DNA of 34,396 nt from assembly GCA_946626785.1 (NCBI GenBank), contig CAMOUY010000012.1:1-34396 (forward strand), given 5' to 3'. A program made the position numbers and the translations under genes. Below, piece after piece: positions 7,761 through 15,915 of the stretch; positions within the stretch are counted from its first letter, which is position 1; each line of letters begins with the position of its first letter. The notes beneath the pieces were generated by a model. The model saw nothing but the letters and a program-made list of their open reading frames with translations, searched no databases and had not been told where the DNA came from. This stretch comes from UBA9732 sp003456855. Its GTDB lineage: Bacteria; Spirochaetota; Spirochaetia; Sphaerochaetales; Sphaerochaetaceae.

Positions 7761-8561
7761 ATGCCAGTAACCATAATTGACTGGATCAGAGCAGCCGCAC
7801 AGGTTGTTCTGCTTACGGTGTTCTTCTACAACGCATACATTGCGCTGGCCCAGAACAGGGCCACACAGCTCATCAGGTCCGTTCTGATCTATGTGTTCGT
7901 CTACTTCTTCTGCAGACTTACGGGTCTCAGCGTCATGGAGAAGGTCCTCAGGGTCTGTGCAGTCCCTGCCGCCGTATTCCTGGCGGTTGTCTATCAGCCG
8001 GAGCTCAGAAGAACCTTCACCCCTGGTGTCAGACGCAACAGACTCTTCAGAATCGGTGGTGCACAGACCTCATCAGACCAGATCGAGACCATCCTCAACG
8101 CCTGCCAGCGTCTTGTCCAGTCCAAGCGTGGTGCATTGATCGTCTTCCCTAGAAAGCTGGCTCTCAAGAACATCATCGACAGTGGAACAAGGGTCAACGC
8201 CGATATCTCAAGCGCCTTGATCGTCACGGTCTTCGACCACGACACTCCGCTCCATGACGGAGCAATGATCATCCAGGGCTCCAAGATCATCGCAGCAGGA
8301 TGCTATCTTCCGCTCTCAGGTCAGACGGACATAAGGGCATCGTTCGGAACAAGACACAGAGCCGCCCTCGGAATGGCCGAGGAATCCGATGCCGCAATCA
8401 TCGTCGTCTCCGAGGAGACCGGTGCAATCTCTCTGGCATGTAACGGGAACCTCTACTACGATCTCTCCCACGACGAGATAAAGAGCATGCTGCTCTCACT
8501 GTTCAACTACCTTGACGTGCAGCCGAATTCATCAGAGGAGGCCCGTAGCGATGCGCAGTAA
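7761..8561 (+). CDS. cdaA: Diadenylate cyclase CdaA
   Basis: This 266-residue protein has the CdaA layout: three N-terminal membrane segments (about residues 5-85) followed by a DisA_N (DAC) catalytic domain (about 105-235). Active-site motifs are visible: LHDGAMII (DGA) and FGTRHRAALG (RHR). It makes cyclic di-AMP from two ATP at the inner face of the membrane. c-di-AMP controls potassium and osmolyte balance in many bacteria. It is the first gene of a run reaching priA. The next gene, a short YbbR/CdaR-like protein, starts inside its last codons, the standard cdaA-cdaR pairing seen in Firmicutes and spirochaetes. Confidence 0.94.
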   Translation: MPVTIIDWIRAAAQVVLLTVFFYNAYIALAQNRATQLIRSVLIYVFVYFFCRLTGLSVMEKVLRVCAVPAAVFLAVVYQPELRRTFTPGVRRNRLFRIGGAQTSSDQIETILNACQRLVQSKRGALIVFPRKLALKNIIDSGTRVNADISSALIVTVFDHDTPLHDGAMIIQGSKIIAAGCYLPLSGQTDIRASFGTRHRAALGMAEESDAAIIVVSEETGAISLACNGNLYYDLSHDEIKSMLLSLFNYLDVQPNSSEEARSDAQ

Positions 8562-8961
8562 GTTCTTCCAGAAGGTCTTCTACAACTGGCAGATCAAGCT
8601 GATCTGCTTCATCCTGGCCATCTTCGTGTACTTCGTCCTTGTATTCTCGATCCAGACATCAAGGAAGGTATCACTCCCTGTTGAGGTGAAGCTCCCTGCA
8701 GGCTACACGGCAACCAGCAACATCCCTTCAAGCATCGATCTGATCATCCAGGGAACAGAGGACCAAATCTATATGATCGACGCCTCAAGCATCTATCTCA
8801 CAGTGGACTTCTCAACCGTCAACCGTGAGGGAATCAACTATGCAACAGTGGAGATCGACACTGGTGATCTGCAGAAATACGTGAACACCTCGGAGATCTC
8901 AATCTATACCAAACCAAGCCAGGTCAGGGTCTACTTCGTCAGTTCGGAGGCTGCCCAGTGA
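8551..8961 (+). CDS. cdaR: YbbR-domain protein, short CdaR-like partner of CdaA
   Basis: The start at 8551 was chosen because GAGGAG (8535-8540) precedes it at 10 nt and the protein then begins MRSKFFQKVF; an in-frame ATA/ATG further upstream would bury it deeper in cdaA. The 136-residue product has one membrane anchor (about residues 12-34) and one extracytoplasmic YbbR-like beta domain (about 37-130: LPVEVKLPAGYTATS, then YLTVDFS). CdaR proteins usually carry three or more YbbR repeats, so this is a minimal version. CdaR binds CdaA and modulates its activity. It overlaps cdaA by 11 bp and acpS by 4 bp. The gene symbol is by position and fold only. Confidence 0.8.
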   Translation: MRSKFFQKVFYNWQIKLICFILAIFVYFVLVFSIQTSRKVSLPVEVKLPAGYTATSNIPSSIDLIIQGTEDQIYMIDASSIYLTVDFSTVNREGINYATVEIDTGDLQKYVNTSEISIYTKPSQVRVYFVSSEAAQ

Positions 8962-9353
8962 TCCTCGGGACAGGCATAGATGCCGTTGGAATCCAGCGTG
9001 TCAAGAATCTCGGAGAGGCCTTCATAAACAAGGTCTACAGTCCGGCGGAGATCGAGCAGTACAAGGCTTTGGAGAATGCCCATGAGGATATCAGGGCCCA
9101 GTTCCTTGCATCCCGTTTCGCCGTCAAGGAGGCCTATGCCAAGGCACGTGGGACCGGTTTCTCCGACATAGTGATTCCAAGTGACATCACAACCTGCAGC
9201 GACGACAGCGGAAGACCGTTCATTGAGCTGTCCGGAAAGACCTTGGACAATGCGCCGCTTTCAGTCATCCACCTTACACTCACCCATGAGATGCCTCTTG
9301 CAATAGCCATGGTGGTGCTTGAATCTGTGGAGTGCTCCGATGGCGCGCAGTGA
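8958..9353 (+). CDS. acpS: Holo-acyl-carrier-protein synthase
   Basis: This 131-residue protein matches AcpS, which transfers the 4'-phosphopantetheine group of CoA to apo-ACP for fatty acid synthesis. Motifs: the N-terminal GTGIDAVGIQRV with the metal-binding Asp, the central RFAVKEAYAKARGTGF with the catalytic Glu-Ala and Lys, and the C-terminal HLTLTHEMPLAIA. The start is GTG, with GGAGG (8946-8950) 7 nt before it; the GTG overlaps the stop of the preceding gene. It overlaps the truA start by 14 bp. Confidence 0.93.
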   Translation: MILGTGIDAVGIQRVKNLGEAFINKVYSPAEIEQYKALENAHEDIRAQFLASRFAVKEAYAKARGTGFSDIVIPSDITTCSDDSGRPFIELSGKTLDNAPLSVIHLTLTHEMPLAIAMVVLESVECSDGAQ

Positions 9354-10188
9354 TTGGAAGAGACCAGCAGAGTTCTCAGCCCCTGAAGGAAGAAGACGTG
9401 TGGCCCTTGAGGTCTGCTATGACGGCAGGCAGTTCAACGGCTGGCAGGTCCAGAACAATGGGGTCTCTGTGCAGGACACCCTGAAGGAGGCCGTTATCGG
9501 TCTGATTGGGGACCGCAACGTGGAGATAGTCGGCAGTGGCAGGACGGACAGCGGTGTGCATGCCTACGGGCAGGTCGCCCATGCGGAGTTCGATGTCTGC
9601 GACATTCCTGCAAAGGCCTTCCATCTGGGTCTGAATGCGCTGCTTCCATACAGTGTAAGAGTTAAACGCAGCTGGGATGTGGAGCCCACATTCCATGCAA
9701 GATACAGTGCCATGGCCAGGGAATACAGGTATTTCTGCAGAACCGGCATAATGCACGACAGCTTCACAGAGGGACTTGTCACAAGACTCAAGGAGTTTCC
9801 GGACATTGACCTTCTGAATTCATATGCAGAGACCGTAATCGGAACGCACGATTTCACGACCTTCGCCTCTGCAAGGGACATCTGCCCCAGCAAGGTTCGC
9901 GACATGTACGAGTCGTCCTTCTCCTGGGTGGAGTCCATGTACGGCGAGAGGATCCTCTGCTACAAGGTATGCGGAAACGCATTCCTTTACCATATGGTGA
10001 GGTCCCTGGTGGGCTCCATGCTGGAGTTCGGCGCCAGAGGTGATTCGGTTGCCGCCTTCAAGGATGCCCTTGAGGCCAAGGACCGCTCACGTGCAGGGAA
10101 GACCGCCCCTTCAGACGGTCTTTATCTTTGGAGGGTCAGCTATGACCCTGATGAATATCAATGGTTCGAGGAGAAGTATGGACACTGA
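9340..10188 (+). CDS. truA: tRNA pseudouridine(38-40) synthase TruA
   Basis: I chose the ATG at 9340 (282 residues), preceded by GGAG at 9329-9332, over a TTG seven codons upstream. TruA converts uridines 38-40 in the anticodon arm of several tRNAs to pseudouridine. The catalytic loop GRTDSGVHA with its Asp is present, as are VALEVCYDGRQFNGWQ at the N-terminus, REYRYFCRTG, and the C-terminal FLYHMVRSLVGSMLE. It lies in a chain of overlapping genes, with 14 bp shared with acpS and 11 bp with the glycosylase. Confidence 0.94.
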   Translation: MARSDWKRPAEFSAPEGRRRVALEVCYDGRQFNGWQVQNNGVSVQDTLKEAVIGLIGDRNVEIVGSGRTDSGVHAYGQVAHAEFDVCDIPAKAFHLGLNALLPYSVRVKRSWDVEPTFHARYSAMAREYRYFCRTGIMHDSFTEGLVTRLKEFPDIDLLNSYAETVIGTHDFTTFASARDICPSKVRDMYESSFSWVESMYGERILCYKVCGNAFLYHMVRSLVGSMLEFGARGDSVAAFKDALEAKDRSRAGKTAPSDGLYLWRVSYDPDEYQWFEEKYGH

Positions 10189-10999
10189 GGATTTGAAGAC
10201 CAGACGTGAAGCGTTGTCCAATGCCCTGAGCAGGACGGATGCCCTTCTAGACTCGTTCCAGGATGTTCTGAAGCAGGATTTCACCGAAGGTGAACACTCA
10301 GGACGTGACTTCTCACAGACTGTTGAGAAGATCCTTCCTGATATTAAGCCTGTGGCCAAGGTGGAGCCTGCACAGAGTCTGTTCCAGGAGGAGAAACCTG
10401 CGCAGCCTGAGGATGAAAGGCTGCTTATGACATATCAGAACCTCTGCTCGGATGCCATGGGATGCACAAGGTGCGGTCTTTGCAAGACCAGGACCAACGT
10501 GGTGTTCGGAATAGGCTGCAAGGATCGTCCTATAGTCATGGTCATAGGTGAAGGCCCGGGTGAGAACGAGGACCTTCAGGGCATTCCTTTCGTGGGAAAG
10601 GCCGGCCAGTATCTGGACAAGTGGCTTGCCGCCATATCGCTGAGCAGAGAAACAAACGTATATATCACGAACACCGTCAAGTGCAGACCTCCACAGAACC
10701 GTGACCCCTATCCTGATGAGAAGGCCAGCTGCTTTGCCTTCCTCAAGAGGCAGATCGAGCTCATAAGTCCACAGGCCATACTCTGTCTGGGAAAGCCTGC
10801 CTCAACTCTCATGACCGGCAGACCCGATGCTACGATGGGCGCACTGCGAGGTAAGTTCTTCTTCTATGATGGGATACCTATGATGTGCACATACCATCCG
10901 GCTGCAGTTCTCAGGGACCTTTCCCTGAAGCGCGCAGTCTGGGATGACCTTAAGAAGCTGGCCCGCTATCTTGGGCTCATGCCAGGTGGTGCCAGCTGA
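10178..10999 (+). CDS. Family-4 (Fe-S) uracil-DNA glycosylase
   Basis: The start at 10178 (MDTEDLK, 273 residues) is set by GAGGAG about 5 nt upstream; longer in-frame starts lie inside truA. Residues 1-80 are a non-conserved, charged N-terminal extension. The catalytic domain has the family-4 motif A (GEGPGENEDLQGIPFVGKAG) and the C-terminal TYHPAAVLRD. Four cysteines (in CTRCGLC, VKCRPP and KASC) fit the 4Fe-4S cluster of this family. It removes uracil from DNA after cytosine deamination, starting base-excision repair. It shares the last base of its stop with the priA start, so repair and replication restart are co-expressed. Confidence 0.92.
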   Translation: MDTEDLKTRREALSNALSRTDALLDSFQDVLKQDFTEGEHSGRDFSQTVEKILPDIKPVAKVEPAQSLFQEEKPAQPEDERLLMTYQNLCSDAMGCTRCGLCKTRTNVVFGIGCKDRPIVMVIGEGPGENEDLQGIPFVGKAGQYLDKWLAAISLSRETNVYITNTVKCRPPQNRDPYPDEKASCFAFLKRQIELISPQAILCLGKPASTLMTGRPDATMGALRGKFFFYDGIPMMCTYHPAAVLRDLSLKRAVWDDLKKLARYLGLMPGGAS

Positions 11000-12957
11000 T
11001 GATCCGCTATGCACAGGTGGTTGTCCCTATACCACTTAAGTCTGAATTCACCTACAGCTTCGACTCCGACCAGATGACCGTCCAGGCCGGGATGCGTGTA
11101 ATGGTCCCCTTCGGGAAGCGCAATCTGCAGGCCTATGTCATCGATGTCATGGACAAGGCTCCATCAGTGGACTTCGAGATCAAGGGAATAACCCGAGTGA
11201 TCGACAAGGAGCCCATCTTTGACCGCAAGGACTACGAGCTTGCCGTCTGGATGGAGAAGTTCTACTTCTCAAGCCGTGGAGAGGTTCTGGATACAATGAT
11301 CCCAGGCGGACGCAGGGACACTGTGTTCTCGGGCCTTGATGCCGATGAGGCCATGCCCAGACCTGATGTCACACTCTCTGAGGAGCAGGAGAACGCCGTA
11401 AAGACCGTCATGGAGACCGACCACCGTATGTACTACCTCTTCGGTGTCACAGGCTCAGGCAAGACGGAGGTGTTCCTGCGCTGTGCAGAGAAGGTCATTG
11501 CAGAAGGTGGCCAGGTGATCTATCTGGTCCCTGAGATAACGCTGACACACCAGCTTGCCCTGCAGGTCCTCAAGCGATTCCAGAACAACGTGGCCATCCT
11601 CCATTCAGGATTGACCGATTCCCAAAGAATTGCCCAATGGAGGCGTATCAAGCGTTCCGAAGTCGGACTTGTAATTGGGGCAAGAAGTGCAGTATTCGCT
11701 CCTTTCTCGAATCTGAAGATGATCATCATCGATGAGGAGCATGAGAATTCATACAAGAGCGGCAATGCTCCGCGCTACCATGCAAGGCAGGTCGCCCAGA
11801 AGAGGATCTCCGACTGCGGTGGAAAGCTCCTGATGGGAAGTGCAACGCCGAGTCTTGAGTCCTGGCAGATGATGAAGGACCCTTCGAAGATGGTCAGAAT
11901 AGATCTCAAACACAGGGTGGGCGGCGGAAGCATGCCACGAGTGGAGATAGCTGACATGTCCAAGGAGGAGGGGATCTTCAGCAAGGTTCTGCAGGAGAAG
12001 ATGCTCAGAACCCTTGCATCGGGAAAGCAGGTGATCCTCTTTCTGAACAGAAGGGGCTTCAGCTACTACTTCCACTGCAGAAGCTGCGGCTATGAACTGA
12101 AGTGTCCAAATTGTGATATAGCATTGACTTACCATAAAAGGCACAATGTGCTTCAGTGCCATTACTGCGGCTATTCGCAGAAGCCTATCACAGTCTGTCC
12201 GGACTGCGGGTCCATGGACGTCATGTACTCGGGCTTCGGCACTGAGCAGGTGGAGCAGGAGATCTCAAGGCTCTTTCCTCTGTACGGGGTTGCAAGGCTG
12301 GACACGGACACCGTGGCAAAGGACAGAAGCAACATCCAGAAGACCCTGGACGACTTCAGAGCAGGCAAGATACAGATTCTCCTTGGAACCCAGATGGTAG
12401 CCAAGGGGCTTAACTTCCCCAATGTGCAGCTTGTGGGGATCATCATGGCTGACAGCGGGCTTCTGATCCCTGACTTCAGGGCGGAGGAGAGGACCTTTGA
12501 CCTTCTGGTGCAGGTCTCCGGCCGCTCAGGTCGTGCGGACTCGAACGGGGAGGTCATCGTCCAGACCAGGATGAAGGACAACCCTGCAATATCGTTCGCC
12601 GCGAAGGGCGATGTCGAGGGCTTCTTCAACCAGGAGCTTTCAATCAGGAAGGACACCAAGTTCCCTCCGTTCTCCAGAATGGTGAACATTGTGGTGCGTT
12701 CCTCAAATGCAGCTGCAGCCAGGGGCTTTGCGGACACACTAGCAAAGATGCTGACATCCCAGGCCAGGAAGACCCTGGTCTATGGTGCCTCGGAATGCCC
12801 AATAGAGAAGATCCGCACCTACTACAGGTTCCAGATCCTTCTGCGCTCGACCAACCCTGCAGACATGCTCAGCCTGCTGAACAGGGTGATGAAAGAGGTC
12901 AAGGTCCCGTACAATGTGTCTGTGGACATAGATATGGACCCCACAGATCTTCTGTGA
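10999..12957 (+). CDS. priA: Primosomal replication restart helicase PriA
   Basis: This 652-residue protein has the PriA layout: an N-terminal 3'-DNA-end binding domain (about 1-105), a winged-helix linker, a helicase core with Walker A GVTGSGKTE and DEEH box, and a zinc domain with paired cysteines (CRSCGYELKCPNC, CHYCGYSQKPITVC). GTEQVEQE and the C-terminal domain follow. It reloads the replisome at collapsed forks. It is shorter than the 732-residue Escherichia coli protein, as in many non-enteric bacteria. The ATG overlaps the previous stop by one base. A patch near 11600-11760 is less codon-biased. Confidence 0.95.
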   Translation: MIRYAQVVVPIPLKSEFTYSFDSDQMTVQAGMRVMVPFGKRNLQAYVIDVMDKAPSVDFEIKGITRVIDKEPIFDRKDYELAVWMEKFYFSSRGEVLDTMIPGGRRDTVFSGLDADEAMPRPDVTLSEEQENAVKTVMETDHRMYYLFGVTGSGKTEVFLRCAEKVIAEGGQVIYLVPEITLTHQLALQVLKRFQNNVAILHSGLTDSQRIAQWRRIKRSEVGLVIGARSAVFAPFSNLKMIIIDEEHENSYKSGNAPRYHARQVAQKRISDCGGKLLMGSATPSLESWQMMKDPSKMVRIDLKHRVGGGSMPRVEIADMSKEEGIFSKVLQEKMLRTLASGKQVILFLNRRGFSYYFHCRSCGYELKCPNCDIALTYHKRHNVLQCHYCGYSQKPITVCPDCGSMDVMYSGFGTEQVEQEISRLFPLYGVARLDTDTVAKDRSNIQKTLDDFRAGKIQILLGTQMVAKGLNFPNVQLVGIIMADSGLLIPDFRAEERTFDLLVQVSGRSGRADSNGEVIVQTRMKDNPAISFAAKGDVEGFFNQELSIRKDTKFPPFSRMVNIVVRSSNAAAARGFADTLAKMLTSQARKTLVYGASECPIEKIRTYYRFQILLRSTNPADMLSLLNRVMKEVKVPYNVSVDIDMDPTDLL

Positions 12958-12960
12958 GCG

Positions 12961-12989
12961 TTGAAACATCCTGAAGGTTTGTATATATT
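12961..12989 (+). promoter_or_regulatory. Promoter of def, probably giving a leaderless mRNA
   Basis: TTGAAA (12961-12966), a 17-bp spacer and TATATT (12984-12989) each match consensus at five of six positions. The ATG of def is only 6 nt after the -10 box, where transcription normally starts, and there is no Shine-Dalgarno sequence next to the ATG. The mRNA would begin at or within a base or two of the start codon. Confidence 0.65.
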
Positions 12990-12995
12990 TCAAGT

Positions 12996-13502
12996 ATGCT
13001 TGATATAGTGAAAATTGGTGATGAAGTTCTTCGTGAGAAATGCACGAAGGTCACAGAGTTCGATGATGCACTCCACATTCTCCTCGAGGCCATGTACGAG
13101 ACCCTTGAGGGGGCCGATGGTGTAGGCCTTGCCGCACCTCAGGTTGGAGTCGATAAGAGATTCTTCATCGTTTCGCTCCCTGATGGAACGAAGCGCGAGT
13201 TCATAAACCCGGAGATAATCGGTACCTCGGTCGAGACCAACCCGTACGAGGAAGGCTGTCTCAGCGTACCTGGCGTGTACCATGATGTGGTGCGTCCTTC
13301 AAAGGTCATAGTCAAGGCCCAGGATGCAAACGGAGTGGAGTTCACTCTGAAGGCCTCAGGCCTGATGGCCAGGGTCATCCAGCATGAGAACGACCATCTT
13401 GACGGAGTGCTGTTCATTGACCACCTCAATGAGGATGAGAAGAAGAAGGTCATCCGTGCTTATGAGAAGAAGAACAGACGCCAGAAGGGAAGAAGAAATT
13501 GA
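12996..13502 (+). CDS. def: Peptide deformylase
   Basis: This 168-residue protein has all three deformylase motifs: GLAAPQVG (residues about 46-53), EEGCLSVP with the metal-binding Cys, and QHENDHLDG with the two metal His and catalytic Glu. It removes the formyl group from the initiator methionine of new proteins. fmt, which adds that formyl group to Met-tRNA, follows with a 4-bp overlap; this pairing is common. A second promoter just before def separates it from the upstream run. Confidence 0.95.
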   Translation: MLDIVKIGDEVLREKCTKVTEFDDALHILLEAMYETLEGADGVGLAAPQVGVDKRFFIVSLPDGTKREFINPEIIGTSVETNPYEEGCLSVPGVYHDVVRPSKVIVKAQDANGVEFTLKASGLMARVIQHENDHLDGVLFIDHLNEDEKKKVIRAYEKKNRRQKGRRN

Positions 13503-14452
13503 CTGAACCAAGGATCCTGTTCGCCGGTACTCCGGACATCGCTGTGCCTCTTCTGAGAAAGCTGAGCTCCTCCTTCAATGTCGTTGGTGTTCTCACCTCC
13601 TGTGACAGAAGCGTCGGGCGCTCCAGCAAGCTTGTACCTACACCGGTCAAGGCTGCGGCTTCAGAGCTTGGGATCCCTGTGCTCCAGTTCGAGAGCCTTC
13701 GCACACCTGCAAGACAGGCAGTGAAGGAGCTTGGGGCTGACACCTTGGTGACCTTCGCCTTCGGAAAGATCTTCGGACCCATGTTCCTGGATCTGTTTTC
13801 GAATGGAAGGTTCAACGTCCATCCTTCGGCGCTCCCGCTGTTCCGTGGACCGTCGCCGATCCAGTTCTCCATCTTCTCAGGTCTGCAGGAGGCAACCATA
13901 TCACTTCAGGACATTGGTCTTAGGATGGATGAGGGTGACATCTGGGGAAGGCATGTGATTCCGCTTACCGGAAAAGAGAACACCCAGAGTCTGACCACCC
14001 TGGTCTCTGAGGAGGCAGCTTCCTTTGTCCCTGACCTGCTCAGGAGGATAGTCTCAGGTGAGGTCTCATCAAAGCCACAGGAAGGGGAGGCCAGCTACTG
14101 CACAATGATCACAAGGGAGACAGGGGTTCTGGATTTCCACAGGACCGCAAGGGAGCTCCACTGCCAGATCAGGGCCTGCTACCCATGGCCTAAGGCCTGG
14201 GCCAAGGTCAACGGCACAGACATCGCCATAACCGGAGTCTGGGGTGGCTTCGAGGACATCGAGTCTTCCGATGACTGCTCCGACAAGGAGCCTGGAACAG
14301 TCGTGGCCTACCGCAAGGACAGAGGCATAGGGGTCGCCTGTGCAGACAAGGTTCTCTGGCTTACAGGTCTTCAGCTTCCTGCGAAGAAGGAGCTGGACTA
14401 CAAAGCCTTCATAAACGGGAACCAGTGGATTCTCAAATCCAGATTCGAGTGA
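13499..14452 (+). CDS. fmt: Methionyl-tRNA formyltransferase
   Basis: This 317-residue protein starts with TTG overlapping the def stop. It begins ILFAGTPDIAVPLL, typical of Fmt, and has FNVHPSALPLFRGPSPIQ (the formyl-transfer site with conserved Asn, His and a Pro-rich loop) and the second conserved region around GLRMDEGDIW. The C-terminal OB-like tRNA-binding domain covers about residues 205-310. It formylates Met-tRNAfMet using 10-formyl-tetrahydrofolate. The loop usually written SLLP-x-[HY]-R-G reads ALPLFRGPSP here, a small variation. Confidence 0.94.
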   Translation: MTEPRILFAGTPDIAVPLLRKLSSSFNVVGVLTSCDRSVGRSSKLVPTPVKAAASELGIPVLQFESLRTPARQAVKELGADTLVTFAFGKIFGPMFLDLFSNGRFNVHPSALPLFRGPSPIQFSIFSGLQEATISLQDIGLRMDEGDIWGRHVIPLTGKENTQSLTTLVSEEAASFVPDLLRRIVSGEVSSKPQEGEASYCTMITRETGVLDFHRTARELHCQIRACYPWPKAWAKVNGTDIAITGVWGGFEDIESSDDCSDKEPGTVVAYRKDRGIGVACADKVLWLTGLQLPAKKELDYKAFINGNQWILKSRFE

Positions 14453-14461
14453 CGGTGCCAA

Positions 14462-15493
14462 ATGGGCCTGCCTTACAAATCTTATTCAGCGAACAATCTC
14501 AGCCGCTACGGCTACAGGGTTTTCAGGGTGGGAATCGATGCAGGCTTCACCTGTCCGAACCGCTGCAGAAGCAAGGACGGATCGGGCTGCATCTACTGTG
14601 ACAGCCAGGGCGCCAGAGCAGCATATCTACGGACCAAGGAAAGTTCCTACAGACATGACAGCGAATTCGTGAATTGTATAGATTTGTTGTCCGAGTCACT
14701 GTCTCAAAATCAGGGTATTGATGAAAAAAGTTTACTGATAATCGATAAACAGGACATCATTAATCAAATTGATCGTGGGACCAAATTTGTCCAACGAAGG
14801 TACAAGACCGACCATTTCGCTGCATATCTCCAGTCCTTCTCCAACACCTTCGCCCCTTATGACAAGCTTAAGGAGCTCTATGACTTCATCATCTCTCTGA
14901 GAAATTGGGAAGGGTTGATAATCTCAACTAGACCTGACTGCATAGATGACAGGAAGCTTGAGCTTATAGCATCCTACAAGGAGTCCTGCAAGGAGGTCTG
15001 CATAGAGCTTGGACTGCAGAGCGGAAACGATGGGATCCTGAGGCGAATGAACCGAGGTCATGATGTTGCATGCCTATTAAAGGCGGCCAAGGCCGTGAAG
15101 GACCATGGCATCGAGCTGTGCCTTCATGTCCTTACAGGCTTTCCTGGAGAGGGAAGAGCAGAACTTGACCAGACCATCTCTGTAATCAATCAGGTGCATC
15201 CTGATGCCATCAAGATACACAACCTCAACGTGGCTGCAGGTACAAGGCTCTATGACGAGTTTCTGGAAGGTGAGGTGACAACACCTTGCCTGGCAAGGCA
15301 TATAGAGGACGTGATGTATATACTCAGGAGAATTTACTCCGATATTGTAATTGAAAGACTTATGTGCGAAACTCCAAACCATAGATTGGCAAGCCCCAGA
15401 TTGTTTCCGGATAAGAACAGGTTCCTGCAGAAGCTGGAAGCGACCATGGTTGAAAGGGGCTATTATCAGGGGGAACTGTGTCCAGAGTTGTGA
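14462..15493 (+). CDS. Radical SAM protein, TIGR01212/YhcC-like, with an insertion
   Basis: This 343-residue protein has the radical SAM cluster cysteines at residues 31, 43 and 46 (CPNR...GCIYC), with an extra Cys at 35. It also shows YLQSFSNTFAPYDKL and the YhcC-like ISTRPDC, ELGLQSGNDGILRRMNRGHD and GFPGE motifs. Family members are iron-sulfur proteins of unsettled function. Between the cluster loop and the QID helix, about residues 57-96, there are about 30-40 residues that I do not expect from this family. They are encoded by AT-rich DNA (about 14640-14790). No strong ribosome site is visible; it follows fmt after 9 bp. Its end overlaps the VanZ gene by 16 bp. Confidence 0.82.
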   Translation: MGLPYKSYSANNLSRYGYRVFRVGIDAGFTCPNRCRSKDGSGCIYCDSQGARAAYLRTKESSYRHDSEFVNCIDLLSESLSQNQGIDEKSLLIIDKQDIINQIDRGTKFVQRRYKTDHFAAYLQSFSNTFAPYDKLKELYDFIISLRNWEGLIISTRPDCIDDRKLELIASYKESCKEVCIELGLQSGNDGILRRMNRGHDVACLLKAAKAVKDHGIELCLHVLTGFPGEGRAELDQTISVINQVHPDAIKIHNLNVAAGTRLYDEFLEGEVTTPCLARHIEDVMYILRRIYSDIVIERLMCETPNHRLASPRLFPDKNRFLQKLEATMVERGYYQGELCPEL

Positions 15494-15885
15494 GAATCAT
15501 AGGCTTTGTATTGAGCCTGATATGCATGGCGGTGATTGTATATCTTTCATTTGCCACTGATGTTCTGATCACAAACTATGTCGTAGGTGGTGACAAGGGT
15601 GGTCATTTTCTGGCCTATACCACGCTTTCGTTCCTCTTTTTGATCTGTTTTGCCGTTTATTCAAGGAATAGGATCCTGGTAAGGAACCTGATGCCCATGC
15701 TGGGTGCCTTTTCTCTCTCCTTTGTCTGTGCCTATTGCATAGAGCTGATTCAGCCATACTTCCACAGAACCTTCGAACCTGCCGATCTTCTGGCTGGGGC
15801 CTTGGGTTCGCTGAGTGGAATAATAATCGGCTTCTTCTGTGTGCTTTTGGTGTGTACCATTGAAAGACGTAGAGCCAGTCGCTAA
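15478..15885 (+). CDS. VanZ-like integral membrane protein
   Basis: This 135-residue protein has four hydrophobic segments (about 5-25, 42-60, 72-90, 105-128). It carries the VanZ-family pattern DKGGHFLAYTTLSF after the first segment and IELIQPYFHRTFEPADLLAGALG before the last. It starts with GTG, preceded by GGGG at 15470-15473, inside the radical SAM gene. VanZ-like proteins are of unknown function outside teicoplanin resistance; no resistance role is claimed here. Confidence 0.82.
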   Translation: MSRVVRIIGFVLSLICMAVIVYLSFATDVLITNYVVGGDKGGHFLAYTTLSFLFLICFAVYSRNRILVRNLMPMLGAFSLSFVCAYCIELIQPYFHRTFEPADLLAGALGSLSGIIIGFFCVLLVCTIERRRASR

Positions 15886-15915
15886 AATAAAGTAACATCT
15901 AAAAAGGGGTTCGAG

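Noticed and set aside
10040..10177. Longer start for the uracil-DNA glycosylase, inside truA
   Set aside because: The extra residues are not glycosylase-like and would overlap truA by about 150 bp. The ATG at 10178 has GAGGAG at the right distance.
15478..15885. VanZ-like gene as a glycopeptide resistance gene
   Set aside because: There are no other van genes, and VanZ-fold proteins are common in sensitive bacteria. Only the membrane-protein family is supported.
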